A stretch of DNA of 64,000 nt from Fimbriimonadia bacterium (GTDB taxonomy: Bacteria > Armatimonadota > Fimbriimonadia > Fimbriimonadales > JABRVX01): positions 62,001-126,000 of the forward strand of contig JABRVX010000010.1 in NCBI GenBank assembly GCA_039961735.1, written 5' to 3'. Shown in pieces: positions 16,080 to 24,237 of this stretch. How positions within the stretch are numbered: the first letter of the stretch is position 1; each line of letters opens with the position of its first letter. A program made the position numbers and the translations under genes. Below the pieces are notes generated by a model, which saw nothing but the letters and a program-made list of their open reading frames with translations, searched no databases and was not told where the DNA came from.

Positions 16080-17468
16080 TTACTGGCCGGTCCTCTTGCC
16101 CTGGTCCAGGGTCATCACGGTTCCGATCAGGGTCTTCTCGACCGACCCCGTGTCGCCGCGCTGCAGTTCTCGGATAGCCTGCGCGACCTCCTGTGCTTCC
16201 TGAGTGCGCCCTTGGCTCGCCAGCATCGCCTGTGTCTTCTGCAGTTCCATCATTGCCGTCGCCGTGGAGAGCTGCTGCGTACGCATTCCCATGATGGTCT
16301 TCTCGACGGCGCGCGATGCAGCTGCGGTCTGGATCTCCCTCGCCACCCGCGGGTCCGCCTCCAGAGGCACCTTCGCTCGGTCTGTGGTGAACTCCAGCAA
16401 GAGGTCGCCCTCTAGTGTCTCGCGCTTGCCGGTTACGCCGTCATCGTACGTTACGGTCGCCCGAACGACCCGATAGGTTCCTGCCGGATGGTTGGGGAAG
16501 TCCAACTCCAAGACCGTGCCGAGGGTGGTCCCGCGCTCGATGTCGGCTAGGTCCACTGTCACCTCCCTAAGCGACAGGTTTACGTTGTGTCCATAAACCT
16601 GCCTCGGCTGTACCCATCGCGCGAATCGAAGCTGTAGGTCCACGTTGGTGGCCACGGTGGTCATCAGCCGGTGAAGCTCCGTCCGAAACACTTCCGGCAG
16701 CAAGTCGGGTCGCGAGATGTAGTAGTAGTTCCCTCCGGCCCTTCGAGCGATGCCGGCGACCAGTTCCTCGTTGTACTCCGGCCCGAATCCGAGTGCCGTA
16801 ACCGTAATTCCGCGGTTCTTCATCTCCCCCACGAGTCCGACGATGGATGCGAAGTCGCGAATGCCGGCGGTAGGGTCACCATCCGACAGGAGAAGCAGCC
16901 GCTGCAGCCGGCCAGGCTCCGTCACGCTAGCGAGCTGCTGGGCGCCCAGTTGCAGGCCATCGTACAGATTGGTGGTGTTCCCGGCGTAAATCTGCTGGAT
17001 GTTCTGCTTGATGAGGTCCTTGTTCAGCACTCTGCGCGGGGGCATGACCACCTCCACCGTCTCTTCGAAAGTGACGATGCTGAGGATGTCGTTGGTGTCC
17101 AACAGGTCCACCACGTAGCCGCAGGCGCGTTTCACGTACTCTAGCGGCTCGCCCTCCATCGAACCGCTGCGGTCAATCACCAAGCATAGGTTGAGTGGTT
17201 GCCGGCCCGACCCGAGGGCTTCCGATGCGGTGAGGTCTATTAAGAACGCCTCCCGCGATAGCGCGTTGGCCAGAGTGACCGGGCGGCCTGGGATGACGCT
17301 CAGCGACAGCGCCTTCCCAGCGGGCACGCCGACCATGCGCGTCCGGTTAGGGTCCATCTGCACCTGCTGCGTGCGATTGGGGTCCGGAACGCCGATCTGC
17401 GTGCGGTTCGGATCGGGGAAGCCTCCGATCTGCGTCTTGTTCGGATCATTGGGGCCGGGAATGGTCAT
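16080..17468 (-). CDS. VWA-domain protein with repeated threonine motif
   Basis: A 462-residue protein. The N-terminus has four copies of a DPN[KR]T motif, with threonines at 12, 23, 33 and 43. A von Willebrand A domain follows from about residue 92, with an intact MIDAS (DRSGSMEG, D99-S103), T in NTTNLYDG and D in SDGDPTAG. After it comes a beta-rich region and then a C-terminal helical tail holding KTIMG and KTLIG. No signal peptide is present. It sits between FHA genes, so the threonines are plausible phosphosites recognised by those FHA domains. VWA plus PP2C recalls TerY-phosphatase-kinase triads, but here no kinase is present. Confidence 0.88.
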   Translation of the reverse strand: MTIPGPNDPNKTQIGGFPDPNRTQIGVPDPNRTQQVQMDPNRTRMVGVPAGKALSLSVIPGRPVTLANALSREAFLIDLTASEALGSGRQPLNLCLVIDRSGSMEGEPLEYVKRACGYVVDLLDTNDILSIVTFEETVEVVMPPRRVLNKDLIKQNIQQIYAGNTTNLYDGLQLGAQQLASVTEPGRLQRLLLLSDGDPTAGIRDFASIVGLVGEMKNRGITVTALGFGPEYNEELVAGIARRAGGNYYYISRPDLLPEVFRTELHRLMTTVATNVDLQLRFARWVQPRQVYGHNVNLSLREVTVDLADIERGTTLGTVLELDFPNHPAGTYRVVRATVTYDDGVTGKRETLEGDLLLEFTTDRAKVPLEADPRVAREIQTAAASRAVEKTIMGMRTQQLSTATAMMELQKTQAMLASQGRTQEAQEVAQAIRELQRGDTGSVEKTLIGTVMTLDQGKRTGQ

Positions 17469-17488
17469 GCCAAGAACCTCCAGCGTAG

Positions 17489-18910
17489 CTACTCTACCCG
17501 GAAGGACGTTTGACCGACGGTCACGACATCGCCGGGTGAAAGAACTTGTTGCGTAATCCGCACGCCGTTCACGAACGTTCCATTGGTGCTGCCCTCATCG
17601 TATATGACGAGATTTCCCCCCTCGATCTGCGCACGAGCATGCCTGCGACTCACCTGAGCATCGCCCGTCAGCGCGATAGCGTTCGATGGGTCTCGGCCAA
17701 TGCCGACGGGCGCAGGCCCGACCACGAACCTCGAACCAGCCAGCGGGCCATCCCAGGCCACCAGAGTGTTCGCCTGGACGCCAGCAGCCGTGACGGGTGT
17801 GGCTGGTTGCACGCGCGGAACGGGCGTACAAGCGCAATTGCCCGCCGCATCCTTCGTCTGCCCACAGAACTGGCACACGTTCGGAGGCGTCATCGAGACA
17901 GCGGCTTGCGTCGGCTTCTTCACGTCCACGGGCGCGCGAACGCCCTGACCAGCCTTCAGGCGGAACTGCAGCACGAACCGCCCGATCTGCAGCGCGTCAC
18001 CGTCTCTCAGGGTCACCGACTGCACAGGCATCCCGTTCACTAAGGTGCCTGCCCCGCTGTCCACCAGTACGTAGTCTCGTCCTACCCGATCAATCGCCAC
18101 GTGCTGGGGCGCCACCGCTGGATCGCCGAACAGGGGGATATCGGCGGTCTCCGATCTTCCGATGACGGTCCGCCTGGCATCCACCAGGTACTCCTTGCCT
18201 TCGTTTCGGCCCTGAAGCACTCGGATCCACGCGGACCGCATCAGAAACTCGACCAGCCCGATGAACATACCGATACCCGCACCCACGCACACCAACCCTA
18301 CCGCGCGGCTGAACCGTCCCACCTCCATCCTGCCAGGCTCTAGCTGCTGAGAGATCGGCTGGAAGATTGGCGCTGTTATCTCGAAAAGCACTCCGCCGAT
18401 GGCCCCCCCGAGCAGGCCACCGATCGCGGCCTGTCGCACTCGAGGCCAAGAGCGTGTCGCGATGGCCTGTCCCGCACCCAGAAGACAGCCGAAGACGCCC
18501 CACCCGATGGCCCGCGCCGTCAGGGCAACCAGAGGCGCAACCATGTACGCGCGCGAGGCGGCATAGGGCCGCATCATGGTGTCGTATACTCCTGCCGCAA
18601 AGTGCACGGACACGCCACCTGCGAGCAAACCGGCAACCGCACCCCACAGCAACCCTCGGCGAAGGTGATGCAACGAACCGACCGCCCAGCCGGACGCACC
18701 TGCCACCAGCGCGCCGACGAACATTCCGGTAGCGCCACCAAGCAGATTCTGGTGAAATAGGGAGCGGCGATACAGATCGGCCCACTCCGGTGCGGTCGGG
18801 TCTACACCGTGCGGCAGAATCTCGGCGGGTGAGAAGGGCTCGCTCACCAGCCAACCGAGCAGGCCGCCCAGTCCGCCGGCAATAAGGAGATAGAGGAGAC
18901 GCGATATCAC
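17489..18910 (-). CDS. Membrane protein with two cytoplasmic FHA domains
   Basis: A 473-residue protein. The first 230 residues hold about six hydrophobic, glycine-rich segments (for example LLYLLIAGGLGGLLGWLV). An FHA-like domain follows (about 250-325; VIGRSETADI, APQHVAI, GAGTLVNG), then a zinc-ribbon-like CQFCGQTKDAAGNCAC, and a second, canonical FHA domain (about 395-470; GIGRDPSN, SRRHARAQ, GSTNGTFVNG). GTG at 18910 is chosen because GGGGAG lies 8 bases upstream and the membrane segment starts immediately. The upstream in-frame ATGs lie inside palindromic repeats. It probably anchors phosphothreonine-dependent complexes at the membrane. Confidence 0.85.
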   Translation of the reverse strand: MISRLLYLLIAGGLGGLLGWLVSEPFSPAEILPHGVDPTAPEWADLYRRSLFHQNLLGGATGMFVGALVAGASGWAVGSLHHLRRGLLWGAVAGLLAGGVSVHFAAGVYDTMMRPYAASRAYMVAPLVALTARAIGWGVFGCLLGAGQAIATRSWPRVRQAAIGGLLGGAIGGVLFEITAPIFQPISQQLEPGRMEVGRFSRAVGLVCVGAGIGMFIGLVEFLMRSAWIRVLQGRNEGKEYLVDARRTVIGRSETADIPLFGDPAVAPQHVAIDRVGRDYVLVDSGAGTLVNGMPVQSVTLRDGDALQIGRFVLQFRLKAGQGVRAPVDVKKPTQAAVSMTPPNVCQFCGQTKDAAGNCACTPVPRVQPATPVTAAGVQANTLVAWDGPLAGSRFVVGPAPVGIGRDPSNAIALTGDAQVSRRHARAQIEGGNLVIYDEGSTNGTFVNGVRITQQVLSPGDVVTVGQTSFRVE

Positions 18911-18933
18911 GTGGACACTCCCCGCATCCCTAC

Positions 18934-18995
18934 CGCCATGCCGGCTCTGTCGAAGCATGCTCCCTTCTCCGCCATGCCGGCTCTGTCGAAGCATG
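18934..18995 (+). repeat. Two tandem degenerate REP-like copies
   Basis: The 26-base unit containing CGCCATGCCGGCTCTGTCGA occurs at 18934-18959 and 18970-18995, in direct orientation with a 36-base period. It differs from the main family at several bases. The copies fill most of the 102-base gap between two FHA genes and end about 24 bases from the downstream gene's GTG. Confidence 0.75.
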
Positions 18996-19012
18996 ACCCG
19001 CTCAAGAGCCGC

Positions 19013-20266
19013 TCACCCCGCATACCTCATCCGACACTCACCGATCTGCAGCGTATCACCATGCGAGACCTTCGTTCGGCTATCGATCTTCACACCGTTC
19101 ACATACGTTCCGTTCGTGCTTCCGAGGTCCTCGATCCACAAATCGCTGCCCTCCAGGGTCAGCTTTGCATGGCGCCGACTTACGGACGAGTCTTCGGCGA
19201 GACTGATATCGCAAGCGGGGTCCCTCCCCACTACCAGCTCAGGCGCAGTAAGGGGGAACACCTTGGCAGCGCACGGACCCGTCATCACCAGCAGTTGCGG
19301 CTGTCCGCTAGGTCCCGCAGCCGCCGGTGTCGGACCCAATGCGCATCCACAGCTACCATCCTGGGCCTTCTGCTGGCCGCAAAAAGGACACGCGCCCTCC
19401 GGCACCAGCGGTGCCTTTGGTGGCGGCTCGGAGCGAAAGCCGCTGGTATGCGGTGCACCAACGTTTTGTGCGTCGCCCACGTCGGACGGCGGCTGCACCC
19501 CGAGCCTCTGCATCATCTCGCGCATGCGCTTCTCGCGGGCCTGCACGAACCGGAACAGCCCATAGAGCGCTCCCACGCCTACCCCCAACGCGAGGGCGTA
19601 GGTCACGATTGCACCAATCGGAAAGCCTCCCGTGGGCTTGGCTGCAGTGCCCGTCGCGGCACCCGGCTCGCTACGCTCCTCTCCCACGATCGAGACCTCG
19701 TCGGGAATGCTGAAGGCGAGAACGGGCACAGGGTCCGAGCGGTCTGCGGTCAGGTCCAGTGTTAGCTTGCCCGACTTGCGTTCTTCTCCCTTCACCCGAT
19801 ACTCGACCTGAGCGCTCACCTCGCCCAGCCGCACCCTGTGGAACACCACTACTCCCTTCATATCGGGCGAGAGAAGCTCGCGCTTCTCACCTGCGGCATC
19901 CTTTAGGATCACCACTGCGCTCGCGACCGCCTTTCCTCGGTGTTCGACGGTCACCTTCACTTCCGCCGCGTACTTGAAGTCCTCGAGCTTGACAATGGCG
20001 GGCTTGCCGGAGAACGGTATCAGCGCAAGGTTGTTGCGCTCGACGTCACGTGCTACGAGAGTCTTGGGCGAGCCGGCAGGGATGGGGACGTCTGCGCGGC
20101 TTTGTCCCTTGATCAGATGCTTCGTGCCGAGCGGTCTTCCCTGGGCATCGTCGAACCATATCTCGAACTGCCCCTTGTGCGGGAGTTCAACCTGCACAGC
20201 AGAGACCCAGACCGGCCACGCAACTGCCACTAGGCAGAGGCACGAAGCCAGCGACCGACGGATCAC
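19013..20266 (-). CDS. Secreted/membrane protein with C-terminal FHA domain
   Basis: A 417-residue protein: a signal peptide (RRSLASCLCLVAVAWPVWVSA), about 220 residues of beta-rich extracytoplasmic sequence, one transmembrane helix near 245-265 (IGAIVTYALALGVGVGALYGLF), a basic cytoplasmic linker, a zinc-ribbon-like CPFCGQQKAQDGSCGC and a canonical FHA domain (VVGRDPACDI, SRRHAKL, GSTNGTYVNG). It could couple an outside signal to phosphothreonine binding inside. GTG at 20266 follows a strong AGGAGGTGA and lies 5 bases after the NnrE-NnrD stop. Longer in-frame starts run back through that gene and are rejected. Confidence 0.85.
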   Translation of the reverse strand: MIRRSLASCLCLVAVAWPVWVSAVQVELPHKGQFEIWFDDAQGRPLGTKHLIKGQSRADVPIPAGSPKTLVARDVERNNLALIPFSGKPAIVKLEDFKYAAEVKVTVEHRGKAVASAVVILKDAAGEKRELLSPDMKGVVVFHRVRLGEVSAQVEYRVKGEERKSGKLTLDLTADRSDPVPVLAFSIPDEVSIVGEERSEPGAATGTAAKPTGGFPIGAIVTYALALGVGVGALYGLFRFVQAREKRMREMMQRLGVQPPSDVGDAQNVGAPHTSGFRSEPPPKAPLVPEGACPFCGQQKAQDGSCGCALGPTPAAAGPSGQPQLLVMTGPCAAKVFPLTAPELVVGRDPACDISLAEDSSVSRRHAKLTLEGSDLWIEDLGSTNGTYVNGVKIDSRTKVSHGDTLQIGECRMRYAG

Positions 20267-20270
20267 AGAG

Positions 20271-21794
20271 TCACCTCCTGAGAAGCTCACCGACTGCGAG
20301 CGGCAGGGTTCGAGCGATGTCTCGTGCCGTGAACCCGACCTGCGCACCCAAACGGGCAAAGCACTGCTCTCCTGCCAAGCCATGCAAATAGGCTCCGAGC
20401 AGGGCCCCCTTCTGAGGGCTTCCGGCGAGATGCGTGAGCGCGGCAATCGCGCCCGTCAGCACGTCGCCGCTTCCCGCGGTGCCGAGGCCGGGACATCCCG
20501 CTGCGTTCACAAAACACTTGCCGCTCGACTCGCACACGATGGTGTATGCACCCTTGAGTAGGATTGTAGCGCGATACTTGGCTTCAGCGTCCCTGGCACA
20601 CTCGAAGCGTCGTTCCACCACATCGGCCGACGTGGTTCCGAGCAGCCGAGCCATCTCTCCGGCGTGCGGCGTAAGCACGAGCGGCGCGGAACGATTCACC
20701 GGTCCGATCTCTGCCAGGCAGTTCAGGCCGTCGGCATCCAGCACGACGGGCTTGTCGGCTCGCGTGAGCAGTGTCTGAACTGCCTCTCGCGCAGGCGGCT
20801 GCGTTGTCAGGCCCGGTCCGAGTGCCAGCACGTCGAAGCGGTCGAGCATTGCGAGTACGGTGTCCGCTCCTTCGGGTGTAAGGCAGCCCATTCCCGCGTC
20901 GGGCAGCGGCACGGTCATCAGCTCCGGGAAATACCCTGCGACGATGGGATGAACGCTCTCGGGAACGGCGCAGGTGGCGAGGCCCGCACCAGCGCACAGC
21001 GCTCCCAATCCTGTGAGCGCCACCGACCCAGGCATCGTCGTCGAGCCGCCGATGCAGAGTACGCTCCCCCGAGTTCGCTTGTGTGCCGCGGGCGAAAGAC
21101 GCGGCAGCATCCCGCGGTACCACTCGGCCGGCGCCATCTCGGGCGCGCCCTCTGCGGCCTTCTCGGGTAGCTCGATCCCGATGTCCACGACGGCGAGCCG
21201 GCCAATCACATCGGGCCCGCTCCCCTGAAACATCCCTAGCTTCGGATGCTGCACTGTGATTGTCTCGTCCGCCGTGACGAAGGCGGGGCCAATCCTCCCG
21301 GTGGTTGCGTCCAGTCCAGACGGAACATCGAGGGCGAAGATAGTGGACTGGTCACGTGCAGAAGAGATCGTGTGGATCGCCCGGTCCGCCGCGGGGTCCA
21401 TGGAGGCGCGCTTCGGGTCATAGCCGGTTCCGTACACTGCATCTACGATTGCATCGAACCCTTGGAGCCCCGCGCCCGGTTCCTCCACCCGCACCAGCGA
21501 CTCAGCTTGGTGCCACATCGCCTGACAATCCGGCGAGCACTCGTGCCGCTCGGCGACCGGGAATACGGTTACGTCCCTCCCCATCTCGGCAAGGCGCCGC
21601 GCCACCACCCAGCCATCCCCACCGTTATTGCCTCGCCCGCTCACCACGGCCACACGCCGACGCGAGTCATCCTTCGCCACCAGTTCGGCCATGTGCGTGC
21701 CCGCGCGCTCCATCAGCTCCAAGGAGGGCACGCCGAGGTCCTCGATGGTGTGCCGGTCCGCGGCTCGCATCTGCTCGGCGGTCAGTACTTTCAT
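20271..21794 (-). CDS. nnr: Bifunctional NAD(P)H-hydrate repair enzyme (epimerase + dehydratase)
   Basis: A 507-residue fusion that repairs damaged NAD(P)H. Residues 1 to about 215 are the NnrE (YjeF_N) epimerase, with VVSGRGNNGGDGWVVARRL and DAVYGTG. Residues 225-507 are the NnrD dehydratase, with HKRTRGSVLCIGGS, LGPGLTTQ, LDADGLNCL, LTPHAGEMARLLG and GTAGSGDVLTGAIAAL. All are family signatures. ATG 21794 is the natural start of the YjeF_N domain (MKVLTAEQMRAAD); the longer frame is rejected. It is the first gene of the FHA operon and is separated from the next gene by only 4 bases, an unexpected pairing of a metabolic housekeeping enzyme with signalling genes. Confidence 0.93.
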   Translation of the reverse strand: MKVLTAEQMRAADRHTIEDLGVPSLELMERAGTHMAELVAKDDSRRRVAVVSGRGNNGGDGWVVARRLAEMGRDVTVFPVAERHECSPDCQAMWHQAESLVRVEEPGAGLQGFDAIVDAVYGTGYDPKRASMDPAADRAIHTISSARDQSTIFALDVPSGLDATTGRIGPAFVTADETITVQHPKLGMFQGSGPDVIGRLAVVDIGIELPEKAAEGAPEMAPAEWYRGMLPRLSPAAHKRTRGSVLCIGGSTTMPGSVALTGLGALCAGAGLATCAVPESVHPIVAGYFPELMTVPLPDAGMGCLTPEGADTVLAMLDRFDVLALGPGLTTQPPAREAVQTLLTRADKPVVLDADGLNCLAEIGPVNRSAPLVLTPHAGEMARLLGTTSADVVERRFECARDAEAKYRATILLKGAYTIVCESSGKCFVNAAGCPGLGTAGSGDVLTGAIAALTHLAGSPQKGALLGAYLHGLAGEQCFARLGAQVGFTARDIARTLPLAVGELLRR

Positions 21795-21982
21795 CAGGTA
21801 AGGGGTTCGCACCAACACAGCTATGCTCCTGTGAGTATGAGCCCGCCGCCCTAGGTTCCATTGACCCCTCCCGGGCCGCTGAGGTAGTCTTCGGCTGGAG
21901 GAGCCAGGGGGTGGGTCAAGCCGGTCCAGGCTCCTTTTTCGTATGCACCGGGGCAAGAAAGAATGTCGAGGAGGACATGCAA

Positions 21983-23134
21983 ATGAATAACGTTTACGCG
22001 ATTTTGGGCTCGGGTATGCAGGGTACGGCTGCGGCCTACGATATCGCCCTGTTCGGCGACGCCGCAACGATCTGGATGGCAGACGTAGACCTACAGCAAG
22101 CGGAGCGCAACGCGTCGAGGGTCAACAGGCTGGTCGGACGCGAAGTGTGCCGCCCGAAGCGTGTGGACGCGCTGAACGTTCCCGAACTGCGCGAGTTTTT
22201 GAAGGATGTGGACGTCCTCGTCAGCAGCGTCCCGTATTGGATGCATCCCAAGATTTCGCCCGTGGCGGTGGAGACCCGCACGAACATGGTGGACATGGGC
22301 GGTAGCACCGAGATCGCACTGAAGACATTGGAAGGGGCAAAGGGCGCGGCGGAGGCAGGCGTGGCGGTCGTCCCCGACACAGGACTTGCGCCCGGCATGG
22401 TAAACGACATTGGCAGCTATCTGATCGAGCAGATGGACGAGCCCGAAGATATTCGCCTCTACTGCGGAGGGCTACCCCAAAACCCTAAGCCGCCGTTTAA
22501 CTACAAGCTAGTGTTCAACATCGAAGGCCTGGTGGTGGAGTACAGTGGGCAAGCGGATGTGCTACGAGACGGCAAACTCGTCAAGGTGGATACTTTGACC
22601 GAGCTGGAGGAAATCGATCACCCTCGGCTCGGCAAGCTCGAGGCCTTCGTGACGAGCGGAGGAGCCAGCACCGCCCCCTTCACCTTGCATGGCAAGGTGG
22701 CCAACTACCAGTACAAGACATTCCGATATCCGGGGCACTGCGCGTTGATGAAGGTGTTCAAGGATTTCGGTTTCTGGGGGCAAGAACCCATCGAGACGCG
22801 AGCGGGGAAGGCAGTCCCTCGCGAGGTGTTCCATGCGCTGATGGGACCCGGCCTATCTCAGGATGGAAAGGACCTCATCGTTGTCCGGGGTGTAGGAAAG
22901 GGCAAGAAAAACGGACTGCCATTCGAGAAGACCGTGGACATCGTGGACTACCACGACGACGAGACCGGCTTTTCGGCGATGGAGCGAATGACCGGCTTTA
23001 GTACTTCTATCTATGCCATCGCGATTGCTCGAGGGGTCATCCCTCCAGGCGCACACCGGTACGAAACGGCTATGTCCGGAGCGCACTACATGAACGAGCT
23101 GCGCAAGCGCCCCTTCTCGATCGAGGAGTCTTAG
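21983..23134 (+). CDS. Saccharopine dehydrogenase-family oxidoreductase
   Basis: A 383-residue NAD(P)-binding protein. The N-terminal motif is VYAILGSGMQGTAAAYDIA, followed by DVLVSSVPYWMHP, DMGGST and PDTGLAPGMVNDIG, typical of the saccharopine dehydrogenase / lysine-6-dehydrogenase family. The exact substrate is not certain; lysine or a related amino acid is the best guess. AGGAGG at 21969-21974 is 8 bases from ATG 21983 and only 2 from ATG 21977, so 21983 is chosen. The next gene, a TIM-barrel isomerase, begins 117 bases downstream. Confidence 0.8.
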   Translation: MNNVYAILGSGMQGTAAAYDIALFGDAATIWMADVDLQQAERNASRVNRLVGREVCRPKRVDALNVPELREFLKDVDVLVSSVPYWMHPKISPVAVETRTNMVDMGGSTEIALKTLEGAKGAAEAGVAVVPDTGLAPGMVNDIGSYLIEQMDEPEDIRLYCGGLPQNPKPPFNYKLVFNIEGLVVEYSGQADVLRDGKLVKVDTLTELEEIDHPRLGKLEAFVTSGGASTAPFTLHGKVANYQYKTFRYPGHCALMKVFKDFGFWGQEPIETRAGKAVPREVFHALMGPGLSQDGKDLIVVRGVGKGKKNGLPFEKTVDIVDYHDDETGFSAMERMTGFSTSIYAIAIARGVIPPGAHRYETAMSGAHYMNELRKRPFSIEES

Positions 23135-23251
23135 AAAGAGGTCGGACCAGTCGGACGATTTTGAGCCGTCCGACAAGTCCGCTCACCCTGCAGGGACAGC
23201 GCACCCCGCGGCGAACGGAATCGCGCCATCACATAGGAGGACCCGAACCCG

Positions 23252-24235
23252 ATGAAGATTGGTCTTTTCACCGCGCTTTTCTTCGACAAATCCCTGGAAG
23301 AGGCGCTCGACATCGTAGCCGATTGCGGGATCGAGGCGGTCGAGTTCGGCGTTGGCGCATACCCCGGCGCCGCGCACCTGAATGTCAAGAAGCTGATCGG
23401 CGACAAGGCTGAGCGCAAGAAGCTGATGACTGCCGTGGAGTCGCGCGGCCTGATGATATCGGCCCTATCGTGCCACGGCAACCCCTTGCATCCCGTCGCC
23501 AAGATTGCGAAGGAACACCATCAGGCATTTCTGGACGGCGTGGAGCTCGCCTCGCTGCTCGGCGTGAGCTGCCTAAACGGCTTCTCCGGCTGTCCGGGCG
23601 ATGGCCCGCGAGCCGTCAACCCCAACTGGGTGACCTGTGCCTGGCCCGACGAGTACCGCGATATTCTGGTATGGCAGTGGAAGGAAAAGGTTGTCCCCTA
23701 CTGGACAGAGCAGGCTGCGCTGCTCAAGCGCAAGAAGGTGAAGTTCTGCATCGAGATGCACCCAGGCTTCGTGGTCTACAACCCGGAGAGCCTGTTGCGC
23801 CTGCGCCACGAAGTCGGAAAAAACGGCGATGCGATAGGTGCTAACTTCGACCCGTCTCACCTTTGGTGGCAGGGGATCGACCCCATAGCTGCCGTGCGAT
23901 TCCTGGGTGATGCGGGAGCCGTATACCACGTTCATGCCAAGGACACGCGCATAGACCCATTCAACTGCGCTATCAACGGCAATCTCGATACGAAGTCCTA
24001 TGCCGACATCCTTAACCGATCGTGGGTGTTTCGATCCGTAGGCTACGGCCACGACGAGAGCTGGTGGAAAGGTTTCATCAGTATGTTGCGCACCGTCGGC
24101 TACGACTATGTGCTAAGCATCGAGCACGAGGACGGCCTCATGTCCTCGATGGAAGGACTCACCAAAGCGGTGGACATGCTGAGCCGCTGTGTGATCAGCG
24201 AGCCGGTGGGCAAGATGTTCTGGGCAAAGGAGTAG
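23252..24235 (+). CDS. Sugar phosphate isomerase/epimerase (xylose isomerase-like TIM barrel)
   Basis: A 327-residue TIM-barrel protein of the AP endonuclease 2 / xylose isomerase-like superfamily. CIEMHPGFVVYNPES near residue 165, NFDPSHLWWQGIDP near 205, VYHVHAKDTR near 230 and LSIEHEDG near 290 supply the metal-binding E, D/H, H and E residues. The family isomerises or epimerises sugars, sugar phosphates and inositols. AGGAGG precedes the ATG by 11 bases. SurE follows after 2 bases, so the two are co-translated. Confidence 0.85.
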   Translation: MKIGLFTALFFDKSLEEALDIVADCGIEAVEFGVGAYPGAAHLNVKKLIGDKAERKKLMTAVESRGLMISALSCHGNPLHPVAKIAKEHHQAFLDGVELASLLGVSCLNGFSGCPGDGPRAVNPNWVTCAWPDEYRDILVWQWKEKVVPYWTEQAALLKRKKVKFCIEMHPGFVVYNPESLLRLRHEVGKNGDAIGANFDPSHLWWQGIDPIAAVRFLGDAGAVYHVHAKDTRIDPFNCAINGNLDTKSYADILNRSWVFRSVGYGHDESWWKGFISMLRTVGYDYVLSIEHEDGLMSSMEGLTKAVDMLSRCVISEPVGKMFWAKE

Positions 24236-24237
24236 GA

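Noticed and set aside
18911-18994. Upstream ATG starts for the membrane FHA gene
   Set aside because: They would add repeat-derived residues (MLRQSRHGG-like); the GTG at 18910 has a good ribosome site and is followed directly by the membrane segment.
20267-20446. N-terminal extension of the FHA gene upstream of 20266
   Set aside because: It lies wholly inside the NnrE-NnrD coding region in another frame, and a strong AGGAGGTGA precedes GTG 20266.
21356-21982. Long N-terminal extension of the saccharopine dehydrogenase-like gene
   Set aside because: It is antisense to the nnr gene, low in complexity, and the Rossmann motif begins right after ATG 21983 with AGGAGG at the correct distance.
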